This document shows positions 49,633-60,347 of a stretch of 64,000 nucleotides of DNA, piece after piece; the stretch's first letter is position 1; each line of letters starts with the position of its first letter. Made by a program: the position numbers and the translations under genes. The stretch comes from Achromobacter marplatensis (GTDB taxonomy: Bacteria; Pseudomonadota; Gammaproteobacteria; Burkholderiales; Burkholderiaceae_B), in NCBI RefSeq assembly GCF_002209535.1, contig NZ_NJIG01000003.1, positions 620,001 to 684,000 on the forward strand, read 5' to 3'. The notes beneath the pieces are model-generated. The model made no database searches. It saw nothing but the letters and a program-made list of their open reading frames with translations, and was not told the origin of the DNA.

Positions 49633-52111
49633 AGACTTCATCAAGCAATCCGCCGCCGCGGCTGCCGCCACCGTGGCGGGCATCCCGATCGTCGGGTACA
49701 CGCAGAACATCGTGACCGAATCCGAGGCCGCCAAGCTGAAATGGTCCAAGGCACCCTGTAGGTTCTGCGGGACCGGCTGCGGCGTGAACGTCGCGGTGAA
49801 GGACAACCAGGTCGTGGCCACGCACGGCGATTTCAACGCCGAGGTCAACAAGGGCCTGAACTGCGTCAAGGGCTACTTCCTGTCCAAGATCATGTATGGC
49901 AACGACCGGCTGACCACGCCGCTCTTGCGCATGAAGGACGGCAAGTACGCCAAGGACGGTGAATTCGCACCGGTGTCCTGGGACCAGGCCTTCGACGTGA
50001 TGGCCGAACAGTTCAAGCGGGTGTTAAAGGACAAGGGGCCCACGGCGGTGGGCATGTTCGGATCGGGCCAATGGACCGTGTGGGAAGGCTACGCGGCGCT
50101 CAAGCTGATGAAGGCAGGCTTCAGGTCGAACAACCTGGACCCGAACGCGCGGCACTGCATGGCATCGGCAGCCGTGGGTTTCATGCGGACCTTCGGCGCC
50201 GACGAACCGATGGGCTGCTATGACGACATTGAGAACGCCGACGCCTTCGTGCTGTGGGGTTCGAACATGGCCGAGATGCACCCCATCCTGTGGACGCGCG
50301 TGACCGACCGGCGGCTGTCCGCCCCCAAGACGAAGGTCGCGGTGCTGTCCACCTTCGAGCACCGCTCGTATGAACTGGCCGACCTGACGCTGACCTTCAC
50401 GCCGCAGACGGACCTGGCGATCCTGAACTACATCGCCAACTACATCATCCAGACCAAGCGCGTGAACCGCGACTTTGTGGACAAGCACACCGTGTTCCAT
50501 GAAGGCAACACCGACATCGGCTATGGCCTACGGCCGGACCACCCTTTGCAGAAGGCGGCCAAGAACGCCGACAAGGCGGGCGGCTCCAAACCCATCACCT
50601 ACGACGACTTCGCCAAGTTCGTCTCGAAGTACGACCTGGAATACACGTCCAAGCTGACCGGCGTGCCGCAGAAGCAATTGCAGGACCTGGCCGAGCTCTA
50701 CGCCGACCCGAAGATCCGCGTGACCTCGTTCTGGACCATGGGTTTTAACCAGCACACGCGCGGCGTGTGGGCCAACAACATGGTCTACAACATCCACCTG
50801 CTGACCGGCAAGATCTCGACGCCGGGCAACAGCCCGTTCTCGCTGACCGGCCAGCCGTCGGCCTGTGGGACCGCGCGTGAAGTGGGCACGTTCTCGCACC
50901 GCCTGCCGGCCGACCTGGTCGTGACCAACCCCAAGCACCGCGCGCATGCGGAAGAGATCTGGAAACTGCCCGACGGCACCATTCCCGAAAAAGTGGGCGC
51001 GCACGCGGTACTGCAGAACCGCATGCTCAAGGACGGCCAGATCAACGCCTACTGGGTGATGGTGAACAACAACATGCAGGCGGCGGCCAACCTGATGAAT
51101 GAGGGACTGCCGGGCTACCGCAACCCCGACAACTTCATCGTGGTGTCGGACGCCTACCCCACGGTCACCACCATTTCGGCCGACCTGATCCTGCCCGCAG
51201 CCATGTGGGTGGAAAAGGAAGGCGCTTACGGCAACGCCGAACGGCGCACCCAGTTCTGGCATCAGCTGGTGAACGCCCCGGGCGACGCGCGCTCCGACCT
51301 GTGGCAGTTGATGGAATTCTCCAAGCGCTTCAAGGTGGAAGAGGTCTGGCCCGCCGACCTGCTGGCCAAGAAGCCCGAGTACCGGGGCAAGACCCTGTTC
51401 GACGTGCTCTTTGCCAACGGCCGCGTCAACAAGTTCCCCAACAGCGAACTGAACGCGGAATACGAAAACCAGGAAGCGAAGGCTTTCGGCTTCTATGCGC
51501 AAAAGGGGCTGTTCGAGGAATACGCCGAATTCGGCCGCGGCCACGGGCACGACCTGGCCCCCTTCGACATGTACCACGAGGCCCGCGGCCTGCGCTGGCC
51601 CGTCGTCAACGGCAAGGAAACCCTGTGGCGCTACCGCGAAGGCAGCGACCCCTACGTGAAGGCGGGCGCCGGCTTCGAGTTCTACGGCAATCCGGACGGT
51701 CGCGCCATTATCTACGCCCTGCCCTACGAGCCGCCTCCGGAATCGCCCGACAAGGAATACCCATTCTGGCTGTCCACCGGCCGCGTCCTGGAGCACTGGC
51801 ATTCCGGGTCGATGACGCGGCGCGTGCCCGAGCTGTACCGGGCCTTTCCCAACGCGGTCTGTTTCATGCACCCCGACGACGCGCAGGCGATGGGCCTGCG
51901 GCGCGGCGTGGAAATCGAGATCGAATCGCGGCGCGGCAAGATGCGCACGCGGCTTGAGACCCGCGGGCGCGACAAGCCGCCGCGCGGCCTGGTCTTCGTG
52001 CCCTGGTTCGACGCCGGCCAGCTGATCAACAAGGTCACGTTGGACGCCACCGACCCGATCTCTTTCCAGACCGACTTCAAGAAGTGCGCGGTCAAGATCG
52101 TCAAGGTCTGA
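49616..52111 (+). CDS. napA: Periplasmic nitrate reductase catalytic subunit NapA
   Basis: An 831-residue molybdoenzyme with Tat signal [14 protein letters not shown], [4Fe-4S] ligands Cys48, Cys51, Cys55 and Cys83 ([17 protein letters not shown]), and the Mo-ligating Cys in [15 protein letters not shown]. It binds bis-MGD and reduces nitrate to nitrite in the periplasm. A TTG at 49610 extends the frame, but ATG 49616 is 7 nt from a GAGGAG site. Electrons come from NapC through NapB. Confidence 0.95.
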   Translation: MAMARRDFIKQSAAAAAATVAGIPIVGYTQNIVTESEAAKLKWSKAPCRFCGTGCGVNVAVKDNQVVATHGDFNAEVNKGLNCVKGYFLSKIMYGNDRLTTPLLRMKDGKYAKDGEFAPVSWDQAFDVMAEQFKRVLKDKGPTAVGMFGSGQWTVWEGYAALKLMKAGFRSNNLDPNARHCMASAAVGFMRTFGADEPMGCYDDIENADAFVLWGSNMAEMHPILWTRVTDRRLSAPKTKVAVLSTFEHRSYELADLTLTFTPQTDLAILNYIANYIIQTKRVNRDFVDKHTVFHEGNTDIGYGLRPDHPLQKAAKNADKAGGSKPITYDDFAKFVSKYDLEYTSKLTGVPQKQLQDLAELYADPKIRVTSFWTMGFNQHTRGVWANNMVYNIHLLTGKISTPGNSPFSLTGQPSACGTAREVGTFSHRLPADLVVTNPKHRAHAEEIWKLPDGTIPEKVGAHAVLQNRMLKDGQINAYWVMVNNNMQAAANLMNEGLPGYRNPDNFIVVSDAYPTVTTISADLILPAAMWVEKEGAYGNAERRTQFWHQLVNAPGDARSDLWQLMEFSKRFKVEEVWPADLLAKKPEYRGKTLFDVLFANGRVNKFPNSELNAEYENQEAKAFGFYAQKGLFEEYAEFGRGHGHDLAPFDMYHEARGLRWPVVNGKETLWRYREGSDPYVKAGAGFEFYGNPDGRAIIYALPYEPPPESPDKEYPFWLSTGRVLEHWHSGSMTRRVPELYRAFPNAVCFMHPDDAQAMGLRRGVEIEIESRRGKMRTRLETRGRDKPPRGLVFVPWFDAGQLINKVTLDATDPISFQTDFKKCAVKIVKV

Positions 52112-52130
52112 GCGGCCCCGGGAGACAGCC

Positions 52131-52607
52131 ATGAAACGACGCGCCGCCACCATCGCCATCGGCATCCTTCTGGCCTCGGCCGCCTGGGCCGCCCCGCCGC
52201 TGGAGGTCGAAGACCCCATGCGCGGGCCCACCCCGATCGCAGAAGAAGCCAACCCGCCGCTGATAAGCCCGATCGAAAACAAGGACATCAAGCGGATGCG
52301 CACCTATTCGATGCAGCCGCCCACCATTCCGCACAAGATCGACGGCTACCAGATCGACAAGAACTACAACCGTTGCCTGGCCTGCCATGCGCGGGTAAAC
52401 ACCGAGGAAACCCAGGCGCCGCCCTTGAGCGTGACGCACTACATGGACCGCGACAGCAACGTGCTGGCCGAGGTATCCCCGCGGCGCTATTTCTGTGTGC
52501 AGTGCCACGTGCCGCAGGCCGAGGCCAAGCCGCTGGTGTCCAATACCTATCAGGACATCGATGTGATCCTCAAGCGCCTGACGGCGCCGGCCACCGACAA
52601 GAAGTAA
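52131..52607 (+). CDS. napB: NapB, diheme cytochrome c subunit
   Basis: A 158-residue periplasmic protein with a signal peptide (residues 1-20, ending AAWA) and two CxxCH heme sites, CLACH and CVQCH. The TYSMQPPTIPHKIDGYQI segment is typical of NapB and supplies a distal His ligand. It receives electrons from NapC and forms the NapAB complex. Its start is 19 nt after the napA stop. Confidence 0.93.
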   Translation: MKRRAATIAIGILLASAAWAAPPLEVEDPMRGPTPIAEEANPPLISPIENKDIKRMRTYSMQPPTIPHKIDGYQIDKNYNRCLACHARVNTEETQAPPLSVTHYMDRDSNVLAEVSPRRYFCVQCHVPQAEAKPLVSNTYQDIDVILKRLTAPATDKK

Positions 52608-52622
52608 GGGATCGATGCCGCC

Positions 52623-53261
52623 ATGCTCAAGCTCCTAAAGCGCTACTGGAACATCATCCGCCGCCCCAGCGTGCACTTCAGCCTGGGCTTTCTGACGATC
52701 GGCGGCTTCATCGGCGGCATCCTGTTCTGGGGCGCCTTCAACACGGCGATGGAACTGACCAACACCGAAAAGTTCTGTACGGGCTGCCATGAAATGCGCG
52801 ACAACGTGTACGCGGAACTGAAGGGCACCATCCACTTCACCAACCGCTCGGGCGTGCGCGCCTTGTGCTCGGACTGCCACGTGCCGCACAACTGGACCGA
52901 CAAGATCGCCCGCAAGATGCAGGCGTCCAAGGAAGTCTGGGGCAAGATCTTCGGCACCATCGACACGCGCGAAAAATTCGTGGACAAGCGGCTGGAGCTG
53001 GCTCAGCACGAATGGGCTCGCTTCAAGGCCAACGACTCGCTGGAATGCCGCAATTGCCACAACTACGAATACATGGACTTCACGCGCCAAAGCGTACGCG
53101 CGCAGAACATGCACTCGACCTATCTGGCCGACAAGACCAAGACCTGCATCGATTGCCACAAGGGCATCGCCCATACGCTGCCGCATATTCCGCCTGGCCA
53201 GACCTCTGACGCGACGCCGCCGGCCAGGGCGCCCAAAGAGGTGGCGAATGCGGCCCGCTGA
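52623..53261 (+). CDS. napC: NapC, tetraheme quinol dehydrogenase
   Basis: A 212-residue NapC/NirT-family protein. One N-terminal membrane anchor (residues 18-45, [17 protein letters not shown]) is followed by four heme sites, CTGCH, CSDCH, CRNCH and CIDCH. It oxidises quinol and passes electrons to NapB. The last 14 nt overlap ccmA, so the reductase operon continues straight into the cytochrome c maturation genes that provide its hemes. Confidence 0.93.
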   Translation: MLKLLKRYWNIIRRPSVHFSLGFLTIGGFIGGILFWGAFNTAMELTNTEKFCTGCHEMRDNVYAELKGTIHFTNRSGVRALCSDCHVPHNWTDKIARKMQASKEVWGKIFGTIDTREKFVDKRLELAQHEWARFKANDSLECRNCHNYEYMDFTRQSVRAQNMHSTYLADKTKTCIDCHKGIAHTLPHIPPGQTSDATPPARAPKEVANAAR

Positions 53262-53943
53262 CGCTCCGCCGCCCCTGCTCGCGGCCCGCGGGCTGCGCAG
53301 CCCCCGCGGCGGCCCTTGCAGCGGGCCCGAGGGACTGCGTCCGGTGGACGTCGAGCTGCATGCCGGCCAGCTCCTGCATGTGCAGGGCGCCAATGGCAGC
53401 GGCAAGACCAGCCTCTTGCGCATGTTGGCCGGCCTGCTGCGCCCGCTGGCCGGCACGCTCTATTCGCAGGGCCAGGAGGTGCGCCGCGACACGGCGGCGT
53501 ACTTCGCGCGCGTGGCGTTCCTGGGGCACGCCAACGGCCTGTGCGGCGAACTGACGGCGCTGGAGAACCTGCGCTATAGCCTGCATGTGGCCGGCACGCC
53601 GCAAGACGACGACGCCATTGCGACGGGCCTGCACCGTTGGCGTCTGGAGGGCAGCGTGCACGTGCCAGCGGCCCGGCTGTCCCAAGGCCAGGGCCGTCGG
53701 CTGGCAATGGCCGCCGTGGTGCTGGGCGGCAAGCCCGTGTGGCTGCTGGATGAACCCGACGCGGGGTTGGACGCCGCCAGCCTTGAGCAGTTGTGGCGGG
53801 CGCTGGACGCACACCTGGATGCCGGCGGCGCCGCAGTCGTGGCGTCGCACCGCGCGCCCGGCACCGCCGTCGTCCGCACGCAAACCTTGAACATGGATGA
53901 CTACGCGGATGCTGGCTACGCTGTCTCAGTTGGCGCTGCGTGA
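53248..53943 (+). CDS. ccmA: CcmA, heme exporter ATPase
   Basis: A 231-residue ABC ATPase with Walker [11 protein letters not shown], signature LSQGQGRR and Walker [14 protein letters not shown]. CcmA powers the CcmABCD complex that releases holo-CcmE. The N-terminus carries a short extension ([15 protein letters not shown]) before the usual start of the domain. Overlaps napC by 14 nt and ccmB by 47 nt. Confidence 0.9.
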   Translation: MRPADAPPPLLAARGLRSPRGGPCSGPEGLRPVDVELHAGQLLHVQGANGSGKTSLLRMLAGLLRPLAGTLYSQGQEVRRDTAAYFARVAFLGHANGLCGELTALENLRYSLHVAGTPQDDDAIATGLHRWRLEGSVHVPAARLSQGQGRRLAMAAVVLGGKPVWLLDEPDAGLDAASLEQLWRALDAHLDAGGAAVVASHRAPGTAVVRTQTLNMDDYADAGYAVSVGAA

Positions 53944-54574
53944 CATCCGGCTAGCCTGGAGACGGCCCGCGGATACGCTGGGCGCCACGCTGTTCTTCAT
54001 CGTGGCGGGTTCCCTGTTCCCGCTGGCGGTCGGCCCCGATCCCGTCCTGCTGCTGGCGATCGGGCCGGGCGTGCTGTGGGTCTGCGCGTTGCTGGGCATC
54101 CTGTTGAGCCTGCACCGCCCGTTTGCACAAGACCACGCCAACGGCGCGCTGGAGCAACTGTTGGTGTCGCCGCACCCGCTGCCGCTGTTGGTGGGCGTGA
54201 AGCTCGCCGCGCACTGGGTCAGCGGCTGCCTGCCGCTGATCCTGGCCAGCCCCGTGCTGGCGCTGCAATTCGGCCTGCCGCCGCAGGCGATCGGCGTACT
54301 GGTCCTGTCCCTGCTGCTGGGTACGCCCACGCTGGCGCTGGTGGGCGGTCTGGGCGCGGCGCTGACGCTGGGCCTGCGCGGCGGGGCGTTGCTGCCCCTG
54401 CTGGTGCTGCCGCTGTACGTGCCGGTGCTGATCTTCGGGGCGGGCGCCGTGTCCGCCACACACGCGGGCCTGGGCGCCGGGCCGCAACTGTCGCTGCTGG
54501 GCGCCTGCCTGTGCCTGGCGATCCTGCTATGCCCCTGGAGCGCGTCCGCCGCGCTGCGCGTGGCGCTGGACTGA
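53897..54574 (+). CDS. ccmB: CcmB, heme exporter membrane subunit
   Basis: A 225-residue protein with about six helices; [21 protein letters not shown] at the N-terminus and the FAQDHANGALEQLLVSPHPL block are typical of CcmB. Works with CcmA and CcmC. ATG 53897 overlaps ccmA by 47 nt; ATG 53909 (MLATL) is a possible later start that would match other CcmB proteins equally well. Confidence 0.9.
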   Translation: MTTRMLATLSQLALRDIRLAWRRPADTLGATLFFIVAGSLFPLAVGPDPVLLLAIGPGVLWVCALLGILLSLHRPFAQDHANGALEQLLVSPHPLPLLVGVKLAAHWVSGCLPLILASPVLALQFGLPPQAIGVLVLSLLLGTPTLALVGGLGAALTLGLRGGALLPLLVLPLYVPVLIFGAGAVSATHAGLGAGPQLSLLGACLCLAILLCPWSASAALRVALD

Positions 54575-54582
54575 GAGGCCCC

Positions 54583-55374
54583 ATGCACAAGCAACCCGCC
54601 TTCGATTCGCCCTACTCCCCCGCGCCCGCCGCCCCTGGCGCCGGCTGGCTGCGCTATGCCTCGCCCGCGGTGTTCTATCCGCTGGCTGGCCGCCTGATTC
54701 CGGTGCTGGCGCTGGCGGCCGCCCTCTTCGCCTGCGCCGGCCTGTATGTGGGCCTGGCCGTCGCGCCCACGGACAGCCAGCAGGGCGAGGTCTACCGCAT
54801 CCTGTTCATCCACGTGGCGGCGGCGTGGATGTCGATGTTCCTGTACCTGGTGATGGCGGGGTATGCCGCGCTGGGCTTGATCTACAACACGCGCCTGTCG
54901 TTCATGATGATGCGGGCGCTGGCGCCCACCGGCGCGCTCTTCACCTTCCTGACGTTATGGACCGGCGCGTTGTGGGGCAAGCCCACCTGGGGCGCGTGGT
55001 GGGTCTGGGATGCGCGGCTGACCTCGGAACTGATCCTGCTATTCCTGTACCTGGGCTTCATGGCCTTGCAGGCGGCGAGCGACGACACGCGCCGCGCCGA
55101 CCGCGGCGGCGCCATCCTGCTGCTGGCCGGCGTCGTCAACGTGCCCATCATCTATTTCTCGGTGCGCTGGTGGAGCACGCTGCATCAGGGCGCATCCATC
55201 AACCTGACGTCCGCCCCGAGCATGGCGCGCATCATGGTCGCCGCCATGCTGCTGATGGTGGCGGCCTTCTGGCTGTACAGCGCGGCCGTGGCGCTGGCGC
55301 GGGTGCGCGGCATCATCGCCGAACGCGAACCCGGCGCGGCGCGCGCCGGCCGCCCCGCCCCGGAGGCCCCATGA
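54583..55374 (+). CDS. ccmC: CcmC, heme transfer protein
   Basis: A 263-residue membrane protein with the Trp-rich periplasmic motif [18 protein letters not shown] that binds heme, and flanking His residues ([21 protein letters not shown]). It loads heme on CcmE. The open frame extends back under ccmB, but ATG 54583, 8 nt after the ccmB stop, begins the protein. Overlaps ccmD as ATGA. Confidence 0.92.
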   Translation: MHKQPAFDSPYSPAPAAPGAGWLRYASPAVFYPLAGRLIPVLALAAALFACAGLYVGLAVAPTDSQQGEVYRILFIHVAAAWMSMFLYLVMAGYAALGLIYNTRLSFMMMRALAPTGALFTFLTLWTGALWGKPTWGAWWVWDARLTSELILLFLYLGFMALQAASDDTRRADRGGAILLLAGVVNVPIIYFSVRWWSTLHQGASINLTSAPSMARIMVAAMLLMVAAFWLYSAAVALARVRGIIAEREPGAARAGRPAPEAP

Positions 55375-55535
55375 GCTGGGACGCGCTGTTCTCGCTGCAA
55401 GGCCACAGCCCTTACATCCTGGGCGCCTACGGCGTCACCCTGGCGCTGATGGGTGCAGAGGCCCTTGTGCTGTGGCGCCGCGCGCGCGCCCGGCGCCAGG
55501 CCGCACGCAGGCAAGCTGGCGAGGGACGACCATGA
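55371..55535 (+). CDS. ccmD: CcmD, small heme exporter subunit
   Basis: A 54-residue protein with one helix ([20 protein letters not shown]) and a basic, Arg-rich C-terminus ([14 protein letters not shown]), the standard CcmD plan. Assists release of holo-CcmE. ATGA overlaps with ccmC upstream and ccmE downstream fix both ends. Confidence 0.88.
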   Translation: MSWDALFSLQGHSPYILGAYGVTLALMGAEALVLWRRARARRQAARRQAGEGRP

Positions 55536-55993
55536 CGCCGCGCAAGCGCCGCATGTTCGCCATCGCGGGCGGCCTGGGGCTGCTGGCCATCGCCACCGCG
55601 CTGGTACTCAATGCGCTGCAATCGAACCTGGTGTTCTTCTTCAGCCCCACGCAGGTGGTGGCGAAAGAAGCCCCACGGACCGGGAGCTTTCGCGTGGGCG
55701 GGCTGGTGGAGCAAGGCTCGGTGCGCCGCGAGGCCGACGGCCTGACCCTGCGGTTCATCGTGACCGACACCGCGCATACCGTGCCCGTGACCTATCAAGG
55801 CCTGCTGCCCGACCTGTTCCGCGAGGGCAAGGGCGTGGTGGTGGCGGGCAAGCTGGACGCCGACGGCGTGTTCCGCGCCACGGAAGTGCTGGCCAAGCAT
55901 GACGAGAACTACATGCCGCCCGAAGCGGCCGATGCGATCAAGCGCGCCGGACAAGCCACGGCTGCCAACGCGATGCGGGAGCAGCCCCGATGA
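55532..55993 (+). CDS. ccmE: CcmE, periplasmic heme chaperone
   Basis: A 153-residue membrane-anchored OB-fold protein. The heme-binding His is His123 in [13 protein letters not shown]. An N-terminal anchor covers about residues 8-28. It carries heme covalently from CcmC to CcmF/CcmH. Start ATG 55532 overlaps the ccmD stop; the end overlaps ccmF (ATGA). Confidence 0.93.
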   Translation: MTPRKRRMFAIAGGLGLLAIATALVLNALQSNLVFFFSPTQVVAKEAPRTGSFRVGGLVEQGSVRREADGLTLRFIVTDTAHTVPVTYQGLLPDLFREGKGVVVAGKLDADGVFRATEVLAKHDENYMPPEAADAIKRAGQATAANAMREQPR

Positions 55994-57999
55994 TCCCCGA
56001 GATCGGCCTGTTCAGCCTGATCCTGGCGCTGCTGACGGCGTTGGCGCAAGCCACCCTGCCGCTGATCGGCGCCGCCACCGGCTGGCAGGCCGGACTGCGC
56101 GTGGCGCGGCCCGCCGCCGTGGGCCAGTTCTGCCTGACCGTGCTGGCCTTCGGCTGCCTGGCCTGGTCGTTCGTGCACAACGATTTCTCGGTGCTGTATG
56201 TGGCAGGCAATTCCCACGCCGACCTGCCTGCCGCCTACCGCTTCGCGGCCGTCTGGGGCGGACACGAGGGGTCGCTGCTGCTGTGGTTGCTGCTGCTGAC
56301 CGCCTGGACGCTCGCCGTCGCCGTGTTCAGCCGCCGCCTGCCCCTGGCTTTCGCCGCCCGCGTGCTGGCCGTGATGGGCTGGATCAGCGTGGGCTTCCTG
56401 CTGTTCCTGCTGTTCCTGTCCAACCCTTTCGAACGACTGATGCCGCCAGCCATGGCCGGGCGCGACCTGAACCCGCTGCTGCAGGACCCCGGCATGATCG
56501 TGCACCCGCCCATGCTGTACATGGGCTATGTGGGGTTTTCCGTTGCCTTCGCCTTCGCCATCGCCGCCTTGCTGTCGGGCGAACTGGATGCGCTATGGGC
56601 GCGTTGGGTGCGCCCCTGGACGCTGGCCGCCTGGACCTTCCTGACCATCGGCATCCTGCTGGGCAGCGCCTGGGCCTACTACGTGCTGGGCTGGGGCGGC
56701 TGGTGGTTCTGGGACCCGGTGGAGAACGCCTCGTTCATGCCCTGGCTGGCAGGCACGGCCCTGATCCACTCGCTGATCGTCACCGAGCGCAGGGGGGCCT
56801 TCCGCAGCTGGACGGTGCTGCTGGCGATCTGCACGTTTTCGCTCAGCATCCTGGGAACATTCCTGGTCCGTTCCGGCGTGCTGACCTCCGTCCACGCCTT
56901 CGCGGTGGATCCGGGCCGCGGACTGTATATCCTGGCCTTCATGACCGTGATCGTAGGCGGTTCGCTGATGCTGTACGCCTGGCGCGCGCCGACGGTCGGG
57001 CTGGGCGGCGGCTTTTCGCTGCTGTCGCGGGAATCGCTGCTACTGTCGAACAACGTGGTCCTGACCGTGGCGGCCGGCTCGGTGCTGCTGGGCACGCTGT
57101 ATCCGGTAGTGCTGGACGTGCTGGACTGGGGCAAGATATCCATCGGCCCGCCCTACTTCGAAGCCGTCTTCGTGCCGCTGATGACGCCGGCCATCTTCCT
57201 GATGGGCGTGGGGCCCATGGCCCGCTGGAAACAGGCCGGCATACCCGACCTGGGCCGACGGCTGCGCGTGGCATTCGGCGTCAGCGTGGCAACCGCCGTG
57301 CTGCTGCCGCTGGCGATGCCGGGCCCGCTGCGGCTGGGCTCGCCCATCATCATGCTGGGCCTGTGGCTGGCGGGCTGGTCGGTTGCCAGCGCCGCGGCGC
57401 ACGCCTGGCAGCGCCTGACGGACGGCGACGGCCATTGGCTGCGTCGCCTGGGCCGCCAGCCGCGCGCCTGGTACGGCATGTTGCTGGCGCACGCGGGCGT
57501 GGGCATTTTCATCGCCGGCGTCACCTTGGCCAACGGCTACGAGGTCAAGCACGAATTGCGCATGGAACTGGGCGCCACGCAGGAAGCCGGCGGCTACCAG
57601 TTCACCTTCGCCAGCCTGGCGCCCGCCGTCGGGCCGAACTACAGCGCGCAACGCGCGGTATTTCCCGTCACGCGCAACGGCAAGCCGGTGGTGACGCTGT
57701 ATCCCGAAAAGCGCCTGTACACCGTGCAGGACATGGCGCTGAGCCAGGCCGACATCGACAGCGGCTTTAGCCGCGACCTGTTCGTGGCGTTGGGCGAGCC
57801 CGTGGGCGATGGCGCGTGGACGGTACGCATCCAGGTCAAGCCCTTCATGACCTGGATCTGGACCGGCTGCCTGCTGATGGCGCTGGGCGGCCTGCTGGCC
57901 GCAGGCGACAAGCGCTACCGACGCGCCCAGGAAGCATCGGCGCGCCGCCCCGAGGGCGAAGCGGCCCCCGCCCCCCGTCCGGCGCGGGAGGGGTACTGA
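55990..57999 (+). CDS. ccmF: CcmF, cytochrome c heme lyase subunit
   Basis: A 669-residue membrane protein with many helices and the heme-handling motif [18 protein letters not shown]. Further His ligands appear in [12 protein letters not shown] and [12 protein letters not shown]. Joins heme from CcmE to apocytochromes together with CcmH and CcmI. Single-base or 4-nt overlaps with both neighbours. Confidence 0.94.
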   Translation: MIPEIGLFSLILALLTALAQATLPLIGAATGWQAGLRVARPAAVGQFCLTVLAFGCLAWSFVHNDFSVLYVAGNSHADLPAAYRFAAVWGGHEGSLLLWLLLLTAWTLAVAVFSRRLPLAFAARVLAVMGWISVGFLLFLLFLSNPFERLMPPAMAGRDLNPLLQDPGMIVHPPMLYMGYVGFSVAFAFAIAALLSGELDALWARWVRPWTLAAWTFLTIGILLGSAWAYYVLGWGGWWFWDPVENASFMPWLAGTALIHSLIVTERRGAFRSWTVLLAICTFSLSILGTFLVRSGVLTSVHAFAVDPGRGLYILAFMTVIVGGSLMLYAWRAPTVGLGGGFSLLSRESLLLSNNVVLTVAAGSVLLGTLYPVVLDVLDWGKISIGPPYFEAVFVPLMTPAIFLMGVGPMARWKQAGIPDLGRRLRVAFGVSVATAVLLPLAMPGPLRLGSPIIMLGLWLAGWSVASAAAHAWQRLTDGDGHWLRRLGRQPRAWYGMLLAHAGVGIFIAGVTLANGYEVKHELRMELGATQEAGGYQFTFASLAPAVGPNYSAQRAVFPVTRNGKPVVTLYPEKRLYTVQDMALSQADIDSGFSRDLFVALGEPVGDGAWTVRIQVKPFMTWIWTGCLLMALGGLLAAGDKRYRRAQEASARRPEGEAAPAPRPAREGY

Positions 58000-58520
58000 T
58001 GCTGCGCTACCTGCTGCCGTTAGGCGTCTTCATGGCGATGGCCGTCTTCCTGGCGATGGGCCTGTCGCGCGATCCGCGCGCGGTGCCGTCGGCCATGATC
58101 GACAAGCCCGCCCCGGCGATCAGCCTGCCGCTGCTGCAAGCGCCCGGCCAGCAATTGGACGTGCAATCGTTGCGCGGCCAGGTCTGGCTGCTGAACGTGT
58201 GGGCGTCGTGGTGCGGCCCCTGCCGCGAAGAGCTGCCGGTGCTGCGCGAAGCCGCCCAGCGCCACGGCATTCCGCTCTATGGGTTGAACTACAAGGACAA
58301 GCCCGAAGACGCGCTGGCCTGGCTGGCCCGCAACGGCAACCCCTACGTTGCATCCGCCAGTGACACCGACGGCCGGGTCGGTATCGAATACGGGGTCTAT
58401 GGCGTGCCCGAAACCTTCGTGATCGACGGCGCCGGGCGCATCCGCTACAAACAGCTAGGCCTGATCACGCCCGACATCTGGCGCGACCGCATCCAGCCAT
58501 TGATCGAGGGGTTGCGATGA
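57999..58520 (+). CDS. ccmG: CcmG/DsbE, thiol-disulfide oxidoreductase
   Basis: A 173-residue membrane-anchored thioredoxin-like protein with active site NVWASWCGPCREELP and the cis-Pro block YGVPETFVID. It keeps apocytochrome cysteines reduced before heme attachment. The start shares one base with the ccmF stop (TGATG). Confidence 0.93.
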   Translation: MLRYLLPLGVFMAMAVFLAMGLSRDPRAVPSAMIDKPAPAISLPLLQAPGQQLDVQSLRGQVWLLNVWASWCGPCREELPVLREAAQRHGIPLYGLNYKDKPEDALAWLARNGNPYVASASDTDGRVGIEYGVYGVPETFVIDGAGRIRYKQLGLITPDIWRDRIQPLIEGLR

Positions 58521-58999
58521 GAATGCCCGGCCAGCTTGCCGCCGCGTCGCTGGTGCTGGCATTGGCGCTGAGCCTGGCAGCGGCGCCGGCGTCCGCCGCG
58601 CAAGCGCCGCATGCCCTGCCCGCGTTGTCTTCCGCCGACCAGCAACGCGCCGACAAGCTGGCCCACGGCCTGCGCTGCCTGGTCTGCCAGAACCAGACGC
58701 TGGCGGACTCCAATGCGCCGCTCGCCCACGACATGCGCAACCTGATCCATGCCCAACTGGCCGAGGGCCGCAGCGACGCGCAGATCATGCGCTTCTTCGA
58801 AGACCGCTACGGCGATTTCGTCCGCTACGACCCGCCGTTCAAACCCATCACCTGGCTGCTGTGGCTGGGGCCGTTCGCGTTGCTGGCGCTGGGCTTCTGG
58901 GTATTGATGCGTACGCTGAAACGCCGGTCGGGCGCCCGCGCGCCCCTGACGGCCGACGAACGCGCGCGTGCCGCCCGCTTTCTGGATACCGGTTCATGA
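58517..58999 (+). CDS. ccmH: CcmH, apocytochrome thiol reductant
   Basis: A 160-residue protein: signal peptide (ending PASAAQA), periplasmic helical domain with LRCLVCQNQTLADSNAPLA holding the LRCxxCQ redox pair, and a C-terminal membrane helix (WLLWLGPFALLALGFWVL). Short form, so the TPR part is the separate ccmI gene. Overlaps at both ends as ATGA. Confidence 0.92.
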   Translation: MRMPGQLAAASLVLALALSLAAAPASAAQAPHALPALSSADQQRADKLAHGLRCLVCQNQTLADSNAPLAHDMRNLIHAQLAEGRSDAQIMRFFEDRYGDFVRYDPPFKPITWLLWLGPFALLALGFWVLMRTLKRRSGARAPLTADERARAARFLDTGS

Positions 59000-60321
59000 C
59001 AACCCTCTGGCTCGCCGTCCTGTTGCTGCTGTTGGCGACGCTGCTGTGCCTGATCCCGCCGCTGGTACGCCGCGCGCCGCCCGTTGACACCGCCTCCGAC
59101 GCCAATGTGCGCGCGTTCTACCTGGCCCAGCTCGAACAATTGCGGCGCGACAGGCAGAACGGCACCCTCACCGCCGATGGCCTGGCGCGCGCGGAAGACG
59201 AGTTGCAGCGCGACCTGCTGCAAGACCTGGCCCAACGCCAGAGACAGGCCGCGCCGGTGCGTGGCCAACGCGCGGGTGTGGCGACTGCCTGCCTGCTTAG
59301 CGTGCTGATCCCCGTAGCCGCCGTGCTGCTCTACGGCAAGCTGGGCAATCCCCGCGCAGCGGCAGACGTGTCGGTCATGGCAAGCGCCGTCGAACCGCAC
59401 TCAGACGACACGGGCGACGACATGGCATTGGCCATCAATGCGCTGGCGCAGCGGCTGCGCAACGCGCCCGACGATGCGGACGGCTGGTACACGCTGGCGC
59501 GCTCTTATGAAACGCTGGGCCGCTACACCGATGCGGTCGCTGCTTACCAGCAGGTGTTGCGCCTGGTTCCCGGCCAGCCCGCCGTGCTGGCTGACCTGGC
59601 CGACGCCCTGCTGTCGGCCAATCAGGGGGTGCCGGACGCCAATGCGGTCGCGGCCGTGGCGCAGTCGCTGGCCACGCAGCCGGATCAGCCCAAGGCCTTG
59701 GCGCTGGCGGGCATGATGGCGTTGCGGCGCGGCGACGCCGCCGAGGCGCTGGCCCATTGGGAACGGCTGCAAGCCCTGCTGCCGCCAGACTCCGAAGCCG
59801 CGCGGCAGATCCAGTCCAATATCGCCCAGGCCCGCGCGATGGCAAACGGCGCGCCATCCGCGCGTAACACCACGGAGACCGCCCCGATGAATGCGACGGG
59901 GGGTGCCACGGCGGGTGCCACGCGGCAGGCCGCGCCGGTTGCACCGCCCGCGGCACCGCCCGCCGGCGATGCCACGGCTGCCCGCATCAGCGGGCAAGCC
60001 CGCATCGCGGACGCCTTGCGCAGCCAGGTCCAGCCCAGCGATACCGTATTCATCCTGGCGCGGCCCGTCGAAGGGTCGCGCATGCCGCTGGCGATTCTAC
60101 AGCTGCGCGTTTCGGACCTGCCGCGCGCGTTTGTGCTGGATGACAGCAGCGCCATGTCGCCGGACGCCACGCTGTCGCGCGCGACCCGCGTACAGGTGGA
60201 GATCCGCATCAGTCGTTCCGGCACGGCCGCCGCCCGGCCTGGCGACCTGAGCGGCGTGCTGCCCGATGTGGCCGTCCGCGCGGACGGCCTGGAACTGGTG
60301 GCCGACACCGTCGTGCGCTAG
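58996..60321 (+). CDS. ccmI: CcmI, TPR apocytochrome chaperone
   Basis: A 441-residue protein with two N-terminal helices (residues 3-24 and about 94-114), a TPR domain (about 140-290, DGWYTLARSYETLGRYTDAV), a Thr/Ala/Pro-rich linker, and a C-terminal periplasmic domain (about 335-441). It delivers apocytochrome to CcmF/H. Last gene of the nap-ccm array. Converges on ttrA with 26 nt between and no obvious terminator. Confidence 0.9.
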   Translation: MTTLWLAVLLLLLATLLCLIPPLVRRAPPVDTASDANVRAFYLAQLEQLRRDRQNGTLTADGLARAEDELQRDLLQDLAQRQRQAAPVRGQRAGVATACLLSVLIPVAAVLLYGKLGNPRAAADVSVMASAVEPHSDDTGDDMALAINALAQRLRNAPDDADGWYTLARSYETLGRYTDAVAAYQQVLRLVPGQPAVLADLADALLSANQGVPDANAVAAVAQSLATQPDQPKALALAGMMALRRGDAAEALAHWERLQALLPPDSEAARQIQSNIAQARAMANGAPSARNTTETAPMNATGGATAGATRQAAPVAPPAAPPAGDATAARISGQARIADALRSQVQPSDTVFILARPVEGSRMPLAILQLRVSDLPRAFVLDDSSAMSPDATLSRATRVQVEIRISRSGTAAARPGDLSGVLPDVAVRADGLELVADTVVR

Positions 60322-60347
60322 CACGCCTGGGCATCGGCCACGCCGGC

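Noticed and set aside
50528-52303. A 591-codon minus-strand frame opposite napA
   Set aside because: Antisense to a clear, motif-complete napA; no domain of its own.
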